Positions 1 through 6,221 of a stretch of DNA of 64,000 nucleotides are shown here, in pieces. This DNA is from CAZCAQ01 sp964540135 (lineage in GTDB: Bacteria; Patescibacteriota; WWE3; UBA101185; UBA10185). The DNA lies in assembly GCA_964540135.1 (NCBI GenBank), contig CAZILK010000001.1, positions 78,141 to 142,140 on the forward strand, in the 5' to 3' direction. The position numbers and the translations under genes are program-made. The notes beneath the pieces were generated by a model, which ran no database searches, was not told the origin of the DNA, and saw only the letters and a list, made by a program, of their open reading frames with translations. Position 1 is the stretch's first letter, and the number at the start of each line of letters is the position of its first letter.

Positions 1-716
1 AGAGATTTGCTAAAGCATTTAACCCAAGACCGGTTGTATATCGTGCAACTGATTTTAGATCCAATGAATACAAGAACCTTAAAGGTGGGGCAAAGTATGA
101 GCAAGATGAGTTTAATCCGATGATTGGGTTTAGAGGAACTGGAAGGTATCTTGTTGATGATGAGGTTTTTAAACTTGAAATTGACGCTATGCTTAATGTT
201 CGAAATAAACTAGGGTATAAGAATCTATATCTGATGCTTCCGTTTGTTAGAACTCTTGATCAATTAAGAGAATGCAAGAAGCTTTTATCTTCGTACGGCC
301 TGCGTCGAAGTGGCAATTTTAAATTATGGATGATGGTTGAAATACCTTCTAATGTCATTTTACTTGATGAGTTTATTGATGAGGGAATTGATGGAGTGTC
401 TGTTGGTACTAATGATTTAACAATGTTAACTCTTGGAGTTGATCGTGATAATGAGAAGGTTGCAAATATATACTCTGAGATGGATCCTGCAGTTCTCAAA
501 TCACTAGAGAAGATTGTAACTACATGCAGAAAAAGAGACATTACGTGTTCAATCTGTGGCCAAGCCCCATCTGTATATCCGGAAATGGTTGAAATGCTTG
601 TTGAGTGGGGTATAACTTCGGTTTCTGTTAGCCCTGATGTTTTAGAAAAAACTCGTAAGATAGTTTATGATGTTGAACAAAAAGCACTAAAAGCAAAAAA
701 GATAAAACACAAATGA
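1..716 (+). CDS. ppsA: phosphoenolpyruvate synthase, C-terminal part (5' end outside window)
   Basis: The reading frame is open from base 3, so this is the 3' end of a longer gene. About 237 residues are visible and correspond to the PEP-binding TIM-barrel domain of PEP synthase, which makes PEP from pyruvate and ATP. The family stretch RPVVYRATDF with NEYKNLKGG lies upstream of the first in-frame Met, and the catalytic-cysteine motif CSICGQAPS is near the end, with GTNDLTMLTLGVDRD before it. The phosphohistidine and ATP-grasp domains would lie upstream. Enolase and phosphoglycerate mutase follow directly, so the three lower glycolytic/gluconeogenic steps are clustered. Family assignment is secure. 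Confidence 0.93.
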   Translation, partial: RFAKAFNPRPVVYRATDFRSNEYKNLKGGAKYEQDEFNPMIGFRGTGRYLVDDEVFKLEIDAMLNVRNKLGYKNLYLMLPFVRTLDQLRECKKLLSSYGLRRSGNFKLWMMVEIPSNVILLDEFIDEGIDGVSVGTNDLTMLTLGVDRDNEKVANIYSEMDPAVLKSLEKIVTTCRKRDITCSICGQAPSVYPEMVEMLVEWGITSVSVSPDVLEKTRKIVYDVEQKALKAKKIKHK

Positions 717-764
717 AAGTCACCTGGGTACTAAATACTTCTTATTGTAGTATTTCGTTTTCTT

Positions 765-2003
765 ATGCCGAAAATTAAAGAAATAACCTGCCATAAAGTT
801 GTTAACTCCAGAGGTGACTGGACTATTAATACTAGAGTAGCACTTGAGAACGGAGCATTTGGCGAGCAGACAATACCTGACGGTGCTTCAAAAGGTACCC
901 ACGAAGCAATTTCAATCCCAGTCCCTAAAGCTGTTGATGTTGTTTCCAGTGCACTTAATGAAGCTCTACAAGGGGTTATGGTTTATGATCAAGTTCAGAT
1001 TGATCGTATTATGCTTGAGATAGACGGTACCCATAATAAGCGTAATCTTGGAGGTAATAGTATACTTTCTGTTTCAATGGCATGCGCGAAAGCAGCAGCC
1101 AATAGCAAAAAGCTTCCATTGTTTGGATATTTAAATACTCTTTATCAAACCTATACTAATTCAAAATGTGCGGCAAAGCTTCCAACCCCAGTGTTTAATG
1201 TTATAAACGGGGGACTTCATGCGCGAAATAACCTATCATTTCAAGAATTCATGGTGATTCCATCAATGGGCTTTCCGTATGAGAAAGCTTTAGAAGTTGG
1301 AGTATCCAGCTACCATCTTTTAAGGGATCTGCTTGAGAAAGAAAAGTTTGAAGTTGCAGTTGGGGATGAAGGAGGATTTGCACCAGAGGGGTTTAATCCG
1401 GAAAAAGCACTTGAGTTTATAAAAAAAGCAGTTTCAGCAAAATTTGTTTCTGGAGCTGATATTTTTTTTGGGATGGATGTTGCAGCAGGTTCATTTTGCA
1501 AACAGCATTACTACTATTTGCACGAGTTAGATAAAAGGTTTAGTGGTGAGGAGCTAGTTGCCTATTATGTGGATCTACTTAAAAGATATGAACTGATCTA
1601 TTTAGAAGATCCGTTTTATGAAGATCACTTTGATTTCTGGGCAACTCTTAACGTAAGACTTGGTAAAAGATTGATGATTGTTGGTGATGATCTTGTTGTT
1701 ACAAATAAAAAGCTGCTCCAAAAGATACTTCCGAAAAACTTAATCAATGCAGTAATAGTTAAACCAAATCAAGTGGGTACTCTAACCGAGACATTTGATT
1801 TTGTTAAACTTGCTAAAGACAATGAGCTAACATTAATTTTGTCGCATAGAAGCGGAGATACTGCCGAAGATACTTTTATCGCAGATCTTTCTGTTGCAGT
1901 TGGTGCTCAGTTTATGAAAGCAGGTTCGCCAGCAAGAGGGGAAAGAGTCGCTAAATATAATAGACTGCTTGAGATTAAAAGAGAGCTAGATAAGACTAGA
2001 TAG
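765..2003 (+). CDS. eno: enolase, divergent
   Basis: Phosphopyruvate hydratase of 412 residues, interconverting 2-phosphoglycerate and PEP. Active-site elements are visible in order: GASKGTHEA loop (usual GASTG), INGGLHARNN with its His, FQEFM, GDEGGFAP, GMDVAAG (metal Asp), LEDPF (metal Glu), VGDD (metal Asp), VKPNQ (catalytic Lys), SHRSGDTAEDT and MKAGSPARGER. The SHRSG element has one extra residue relative to the usual SGETEDT, and the usual IKTGA is FMKAGSP, so this is a divergent but probably active member. A TAGTAT -10 at 748-753 predicts a 5-base leader. The 3' end overlaps the convergent phosphoglycerate mutase gene by 8 bases. Confidence 0.9.
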   Translation: MPKIKEITCHKVVNSRGDWTINTRVALENGAFGEQTIPDGASKGTHEAISIPVPKAVDVVSSALNEALQGVMVYDQVQIDRIMLEIDGTHNKRNLGGNSILSVSMACAKAAANSKKLPLFGYLNTLYQTYTNSKCAAKLPTPVFNVINGGLHARNNLSFQEFMVIPSMGFPYEKALEVGVSSYHLLRDLLEKEKFEVAVGDEGGFAPEGFNPEKALEFIKKAVSAKFVSGADIFFGMDVAAGSFCKQHYYYLHELDKRFSGEELVAYYVDLLKRYELIYLEDPFYEDHFDFWATLNVRLGKRLMIVGDDLVVTNKKLLQKILPKNLINAVIVKPNQVGTLTETFDFVKLAKDNELTLILSHRSGDTAEDTFIADLSVAVGAQFMKAGSPARGERVAKYNRLLEIKRELDKTR

Positions 2004-2691
2004 AATATGCTTCGTAATCTTGACCAAGGGGTGTTTCAAGATGAGCTATTTCTTCTTCCGTAAGATTTGGTTCAAAGTACTTTCTAAAACCCCGTATGCT
2101 ATTTCCGTGACATGAGATTGCAACATTAACGTTACCCGCTCTCATTAGAGGAAGAATTTCATCACAAAAGTCCTTAACACGCAACACAACTTCCGCGACA
2201 CTTTCGCCTTTTTGTACTTTATAGTGATAATCTCTTCTGATCTTTTCTGTTAATTCAGGATTTTCTAGATATTGTTCTAATTTGCTTTTACCCTGCATAA
2301 CACCGTAACATCTTTCTTTTATTCTTGGATCTGTGTCTATAGAAAGCTTTCTTGCAGTTTTATTTAAACAGATTGCAATAAGCATTGTGTCGTAGGCTCT
2401 TATTTGGGGGGAGGAGATCAGCATATCTATTTTTTTATCTCTAATTAGTTCTGCAATCTTTAGAGCCTGCATCATACCGGTTTCTGTAAGCTTAGCCTCT
2501 CGCCATCCTGAGAATATAAAATTCTTATTGTCTTCAGATTCTCCATGTCTAAAGATATATAGAGTTGGTTTCCCCGCCACTTCTTTTTTTGGCATCACTG
2601 ATGGGTTTTTATAAAGTAAAAATTCAACAGCAGCATCTACCCTTTCTTTGGAGTATTTTTTGTACAGTAATTCTAGATCTTGGGCAGTCAC
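1996..2691 (-). CDS. gpmA: phosphoglycerate mutase, histidine phosphatase type
   Basis: 231 residues resembling 2,3-bisphosphoglycerate-dependent phosphoglycerate mutase. The phosphohistidine motif RHGESEDNKN is followed by FSGWREAKLTETG, then ERCYGVMQGKSK, KGESVAEVV and the second catalytic His in SCHGNSIRG. These elements argue for GpmA rather than a generic phosphatase. The start is GTG: a TGCTACCAT extended -10 on this strand (2698-2706) predicts transcription from the G of GTG. An N-terminal extension of about 40 residues precedes the usual start of the domain. It is convergent with enolase and supplies the preceding pathway step. Confidence 0.85.
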   Translation of the reverse strand: MTAQDLELLYKKYSKERVDAAVEFLLYKNPSVMPKKEVAGKPTLYIFRHGESEDNKNFIFSGWREAKLTETGMMQALKIAELIRDKKIDMLISSPQIRAYDTMLIAICLNKTARKLSIDTDPRIKERCYGVMQGKSKLEQYLENPELTEKIRRDYHYKVQKGESVAEVVLRVKDFCDEILPLMRAGNVNVAISCHGNSIRGFRKYFEPNLTEEEIAHLETPLGQDYEAYSI

Positions 2692-2697
2692 ATATCT

Positions 2698-2706
2698 ATG
2701 GTAGCA
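2698..2706 (-). promoter_or_regulatory. extended -10 promoter of gpmA (leaderless GTG)
   Basis: On the minus strand the bases read TGCTACCAT, and the TACCAT hexamer ends 6 bases before the GTG. This places the transcript start at about the start codon. No convincing -35 is seen, as is common with the TGn extension. Confidence 0.5.
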
Positions 2707-2713
2707 CTCTAAG

Positions 2714-2731
2714 GTGAGTTTGAGTACTCAC
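2714..2731. promoter_or_regulatory. palindrome between divergent gpmA and small gene
   Basis: GTGAGT-TTGAGT-ACTCAC is a perfect 6-bp dyad between the two divergent promoters. It could be an operator or a small hairpin. Function is unknown. Confidence 0.35.
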
Positions 2732-2749
2732 AAACATCTTGCATCAAAT

Positions 2750-2777
2750 TTGCATTTTCATGATAAATAAATATAAT
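2750..2777 (+). promoter_or_regulatory. promoter TTGCAT-N16-TATAAT, leaderless
   Basis: The -35 is TTGCAT at 2750-2755 and the -10 is TATAAT at 2772-2777, with a 16-base spacer. Seven bases after the -10 is the A of the ATG at 2784, so the mRNA of the following small gene should be leaderless. Confidence 0.65.
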
Positions 2778-2783
2778 ACGGGT

Positions 2784-2975
2784 ATGGAAACCTACGATCC
2801 AACTAAAGAAAACACATCATTACAGGCTGATGCAGCAAGTGCTAAACTTGCTCCAGACGCTATAGTTCCGCGTGCTGCGATATTAAACGTTATAACCGGT
2901 GAGGAAAGGACTATAACAGTTGGAGATCTGACAGATGTCTTAGAGTTATTCCTAGTTGAAGACCCGGAAGAGTAG
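2784..2975 (+). CDS. small acidic hypothetical protein (63 aa)
   Basis: No family recognised. The frame extends upstream to an ATG at 2739, but the TATAAT at 2772-2777 sets transcription at about 2784, so the inner ATG is chosen. The protein begins METYDPTKEN, has a central VPRAAILNVITGEERTITV segment that could form a beta hairpin, and ends in an acidic tail (VEDPEE). There is no signal peptide or membrane segment. It lies between gpmA (divergent) and lexA (convergent, one base apart). A strong dedicated promoter suggests a real gene. Confidence 0.6.
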   Translation: METYDPTKENTSLQADAASAKLAPDAIVPRAAILNVITGEERTITVGDLTDVLELFLVEDPEE

Positions 2976-2976
2976 T

Positions 2977-3606
2977 TTAATTATATTTCCTAATAACACC
3001 AGTTACTTTCCCTTGAATACTTAGGGTAGCGGCGTCCACAATAATTGGATCCATCTTATCATTTGCAGGTTGGAGCCTTATCTTGCCGTTCTTTTCTCTA
3101 TAAAAGGTCTTAAGTGTGGCAAACCCATTATCAATTAACGCAACAACAATATCACCATCTTCTGCTGTATTTTGCTGTTGAATCACAACATAGTCACCGT
3201 TAAAGATACCCTCATTAATCATAGAATCGCCCTTTACTTGGAGGACATAAGAGCGCTTAACCTTGGAAACAAGGTCAGCTGAAACAAGAATTGTATCTAT
3301 AGGGTTTTCAATTGCTTCAATTGGTTCTCCAGCTGCAATATAGCCGACAAGAGGAAGTTCTATTCCGCTAACACTCACGCTTACTGTTTCATCTGTAATC
3401 TCAATGCCGCGAACAGCACCGTCAAAACGTCTAATCATACCCTTTTTTTCAAGAGCTTGTAGATGCTCATGTACTGTCGCAAGTGAGGAGAGATTCATTG
3501 CTCCTGCAATTTCTTGAAGAGTTGGGGAAGTAGCGTTTTGTTGGATGTATTGAGATATATAATCTAGGATTTCTCTTTGTCTTTTGTATAGTGTTACTGG
3601 TGACAT
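2977..3606 (-). CDS. lexA: LexA repressor
   Basis: 209 residues counted from ATG 3606. The winged-helix DNA-binding domain occupies about 1-65 (KRQREILDYI, then SLATVHEHLQALEKKGMIRR). The self-cleavage site is Ala92-Gly93 in YIAAGEPIE, the catalytic Ser is 128 in KGDSMINEG and the general-base Lys is 166 in FATLKTF, so the latent protease is intact. The frame extends to a TTG at 3633, but the -10 (TATAGT, 3638-3633) would put the transcript start near 3626, inside that extension, so ATG 3606 is preferred. The protein represses SOS genes until RecA-stimulated cleavage; uvrB lies just beyond, and the lexA promoter carries a repeat that is probably its own operator. Confidence 0.93.
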   Translation of the reverse strand: MSPVTLYKRQREILDYISQYIQQNATSPTLQEIAGAMNLSSLATVHEHLQALEKKGMIRRFDGAVRGIEITDETVSVSVSGIELPLVGYIAAGEPIEAIENPIDTILVSADLVSKVKRSYVLQVKGDSMINEGIFNGDYVVIQQQNTAEDGDIVVALIDNGFATLKTFYREKNGKIRLQPANDKMDPIIVDAATLSIQGKVTGVIRKYN

Positions 3607-3632
3607 ATACTTTGGGTTTCTTTCGTGTTTCA

Positions 3633-3662
3633 ACTATACCGAAGCTTAACCGAAGTTGTCAA
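3633..3662 (-). promoter_or_regulatory. lexA promoter, TTGACA-N18-TATAGT
   Basis: On the minus strand the -35 is TTGACA (3662-3657) and the -10 is TATAGT (3638-3633). The 18-base spacer holds the CCGAAG direct repeat. The predicted start near 3626 gives a leader of about 20 bases before ATG 3606. Confidence 0.75.
3639..3655. promoter_or_regulatory. candidate LexA operator (CCGAAG direct repeat)
   Basis: CCGAAG-CTTAA-CCGAAG read on the plus strand: two half-sites 11 bases apart, about one helical turn. It fills the spacer of the lexA promoter, a position where a repressor would block RNA polymerase. The first 11 bases recur exactly in front of uvrB, and a partial copy precedes uvrA. Direct-repeat LexA sites are known in Alphaproteobacteria. 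Binding is inferred, not shown. Confidence 0.55.
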
Positions 3663-3685
3663 GGGGTTTCTTCATGTGTTATATT
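3656..3685 (+). promoter_or_regulatory. divergent promoter TTGTCA-N18-TATATT
   Basis: The -35 (3656-3661) overlaps the lexA -35 on the other strand; the -10 is at 3680-3685. The predicted start, about 3692-3695, meets the ATG at 3695, so the transcript would be leaderless. Confidence 0.45.
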
Positions 3686-3694
3686 ATATAGGTT

Positions 3695-3925
3695 ATGACA
3701 GAACACGAATCTGCTCACACTGATATAGTTAAAGTTACCGAGGCTGCTGTGGCAGAAGGTCGTGTTGTTACCCAACGATTAAATAAAGATGGTACTCCTG
3801 GAGCAATTCATATATCTCTACCCGTAGACATTGATCCTAACGGATCAACTGTAACTTGGCCAGCCCACCGTCGTAATCCGAAAACTCCGGCTCACGCAAC
3901 TAACCCCAAACCTTGGTTGGGCTAG
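3695..3925 (+). CDS. small hypothetical protein (76 aa), divergent from lexA
   Basis: No family recognised. The protein is soluble-looking with an acidic N-terminus (MTEHESAHTD), a middle containing RLNKDGTPGAIHISLPV, and a Pro/His/Asn-rich basic tail ending NPKPWLG. The start sits directly after a -10-like TATATT. Its promoter overlaps that of lexA at the -35 and is next to the CCGAAG repeat, so LexA binding could also affect it; that is an inference. Being short and without recognised homologues, it may be lineage-specific. Confidence 0.55.
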   Translation: MTEHESAHTDIVKVTEAAVAEGRVVTQRLNKDGTPGAIHISLPVDIDPNGSTVTWPAHRRNPKTPAHATNPKPWLG

Positions 3926-4020
3926 TGGTAGTAATAAGCCCTTTTGTGTTGGATTTAAGCCTAAGACTGCATTTTTATGCATGAAGCAAGACCCACTTCA
4001 TTCTGTATTCCAAATATTTC

Positions 4021-4045
4021 CCGAAGCTTAAAATAATTGTATAAT
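4021..4045 (+). promoter_or_regulatory. uvrB promoter with candidate LexA site
   Basis: CCGAAGCTTAA at 4021-4031 is identical to the first part of the lexA operator candidate. The -10 TATAAT lies at 4040-4045, 13 bases before the ATG, giving a leader of about 7 bases. No clear -35 is seen; the CCGAAG motif lies at the upstream edge of the spacer. The second half-site is not conserved here. Confidence 0.6.
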
Positions 4046-4058
4046 CCAAAAGCTAATT

Positions 4059-6143
4059 ATGTTTCATTTAGAATCGCACTACAAACCAGCGGGAGACCAG
4101 CCAACTGCAATTGCAGATTTAACCAAATGGGTAGGAGAAAAAAATAAACACCAGGTTTTGCTTGGAGCGACTGGTTCTGGTAAAACTTTCTCCACATCGT
4201 GTTTGATTCAAAACATAGGGAAGCCAACACTTATTATCTCTCACAATAAAACTCTGGCTGCACAGTTATATCAAGAATATCGTGAGTATTTTCCTAAAAA
4301 TGCAGTTGAATACTTTGTTAGCTATTATGACTATTACCAACCGGAAAGCTATATTCCTCAAACAGATACATACATAGAAAAAGATGCTGACATTAACCAA
4401 GAGATAGATAAGATGAGGCTATCAGCAACCACCTCTCTTATGACAAGAAAAGATGTAATTATCGTTTCTTCAGTTTCTTGTATCTATAATTTAGGTTCTC
4501 CTGCTGAGTATTCCAAGATGGCGCTTGAGCTAAAAAAAGGGATGAAGATAAGACAAAAAGATTTACTAACAAGGCTCAGTCAAATTTACTACGACAGATC
4601 AGAGCTTGATTTTAAACGGGGTACTTATAGGATACGCGGGGAAACAATTGATATATATCCAGCATATATGGACTTTGTAATTAGGCTTGAGCTATTTGGT
4701 GACATATTATCTGATATTGATTTTTATGATCCAATAACTGGGGATAGTATAAAATTTGACATGCTCCCTGAAGAAAGACGCGGAAGTAGTGCAAAAAGTT
4801 TAACCCAAGATGAACAGGTTTTTAACTTACACAGGATGCGCGAGGGCGGATTTGTAAACATCTATCCTGCTAAACACTATATTGCAAACGCTGACAGACG
4901 CGAAGAAGCAATCAAACAAATTAAAACAGATCTTGAGATAAGACTTAGTGAGTTACGGTCTGCAGGAAAGCCTCTTGAAGCATATCGTCTTGAGCAAAGA
5001 ACAAACTATGATCTTGAGATGATTGTTGAGATCGGATATTGCAAAGGAATTGAGAACTACTCAAGGTATTTTGATGGTAGGGCTATTGGTGAGACTCCCT
5101 ACACTTTAATGGACTTTTTTCCAAAAGATTACCTGCTTGTTGTTGATGAATCACATATTACTATCCCACAAATAAGAGGCATGCATAATGGAGATCGTGC
5201 TCGTAAACAAAACCTTGTTGATTATGGGTTCAGACTTCCCTCGGCTCTGGATAATAGGCCGCTAAACTTTAGCGAGTATTTGTCAAAAGCAGGGCTTAGT
5301 GTTTACACAAGTGCAACACCTGACGAATGGGAACTGTCTATGGCGGGGGAGCATGTTACACAGCAGTTAATAAGACCAACGGGAATTGTAGATCCTAAGA
5401 TCACTGTTCTTCCGACAAAAGGTCAAATTGCCGATCTTCTTGAGAAGATAACAGGACGAATTGCTAGGAAAGAGAGAGTTTTAGTAACAACTCTAACAAA
5501 AAGAATGGCAGAGGAGCTTGCTGAGTTCTTAGTTCAAAAGGGGATTAAGGTTACTTATCTTCATTCAGATATTTTAACTCTTGAGCGTACATCAATACTT
5601 GATGATCTTAGGCGTGGTAATTACGACGTACTTGTAGGTATTAATCTTTTACGAGAAGGGCTTGATTTACCTGAGGTATCTCTTGTGGCAATCCTTGATG
5701 CTGATAAAGAAGGCTTTTTGCGCTCACGATCGGCTCTAATTCAGATCATGGGGAGGGCTGCAAGGCATATCCTTGGTGAGGTTATTATGTACGCCGATGT
5801 GATGACAAAAAGCATGGAGAGTGCTATTTCTGAGATAGACAGAAGACGAGAGGTTCAGACTAAATTTAACAAAGATCACAACATAACTGCTGTTTCTATT
5901 AATAAGCCTATAAGAGCAAAGCTTGTTGACGAAATTATTGAAGAAGCAGGGTCTAAATCAACCAGAGGTAAAAAATCACCTTTAAACACTGAGATCGACT
6001 TCCACCAGCTTCCGCCAAAAGAGCTTTCCCGGCATATTAAAAAGCTTGAAGAGGAAATGCGCTATGAAGCCCAATTGCTGAATTTCGAGGCTGCAGCTCA
6101 AATTAGAGACGAAATAAGGAAACTTAAAAAGATTCAAAGCTAA
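4059..6143 (+). CDS. uvrB: excinuclease ABC subunit B
   Basis: 694 residues, full length. UvrB is the damage-verifying helicase-like subunit of nucleotide excision repair. Walker A GATGSGKT is near residue 36. The beta-hairpin region YYDYYQPESYIPQTDTYI and IDKMRLSATTSL follow, with helicase motif II in VVDESH, motif III in YTSATP and motif VI in QIMGRAARH. A C-terminal UVR motif (KLEEEMRYEAQLLNFEAAAQ) binds UvrC. It has its own near-leaderless promoter carrying the presumed LexA site, and uvrA and uvrC lie within 10 kb, so the set is complete in this region. Confidence 0.97.
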   Translation: MFHLESHYKPAGDQPTAIADLTKWVGEKNKHQVLLGATGSGKTFSTSCLIQNIGKPTLIISHNKTLAAQLYQEYREYFPKNAVEYFVSYYDYYQPESYIPQTDTYIEKDADINQEIDKMRLSATTSLMTRKDVIIVSSVSCIYNLGSPAEYSKMALELKKGMKIRQKDLLTRLSQIYYDRSELDFKRGTYRIRGETIDIYPAYMDFVIRLELFGDILSDIDFYDPITGDSIKFDMLPEERRGSSAKSLTQDEQVFNLHRMREGGFVNIYPAKHYIANADRREEAIKQIKTDLEIRLSELRSAGKPLEAYRLEQRTNYDLEMIVEIGYCKGIENYSRYFDGRAIGETPYTLMDFFPKDYLLVVDESHITIPQIRGMHNGDRARKQNLVDYGFRLPSALDNRPLNFSEYLSKAGLSVYTSATPDEWELSMAGEHVTQQLIRPTGIVDPKITVLPTKGQIADLLEKITGRIARKERVLVTTLTKRMAEELAEFLVQKGIKVTYLHSDILTLERTSILDDLRRGNYDVLVGINLLREGLDLPEVSLVAILDADKEGFLRSRSALIQIMGRAARHILGEVIMYADVMTKSMESAISEIDRRREVQTKFNKDHNITAVSINKPIRAKLVDEIIEEAGSKSTRGKKSPLNTEIDFHQLPPKELSRHIKKLEEEMRYEAQLLNFEAAAQIRDEIRKLKKIQS

Positions 6144-6159
6144 CTACCATCTAAAAGTA

Positions 6160-6187
6160 TTGACACTGAGCCGTTTGCCTTTATCAT
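6160..6187 (+). promoter_or_regulatory. promoter TTGACA-N16-TATCAT for pbp1A
   Basis: Consensus -35 at 6160-6165 and TATCAT at 6182-6187. The predicted start near 6194 leaves about 28 bases before ATG 6222. Confidence 0.5.
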
Positions 6188-6221
6188 ACTAATCAAGTAC
6201 ACTCCTACCCTGTCCTATTTT

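Noticed and set aside
260..541. 93-residue minus-strand frame inside ppsA
   Set aside because: It is wholly antisense to a clear PEP synthase domain, has no promoter or family and is Ser/Leu-rich, as expected from a shadow frame.
3926..4020. Small gene between 3925 and uvrB
   Set aside because: No start with a usable frame longer than about 15 codons; the region looks like plain intergenic DNA before the uvrB promoter.
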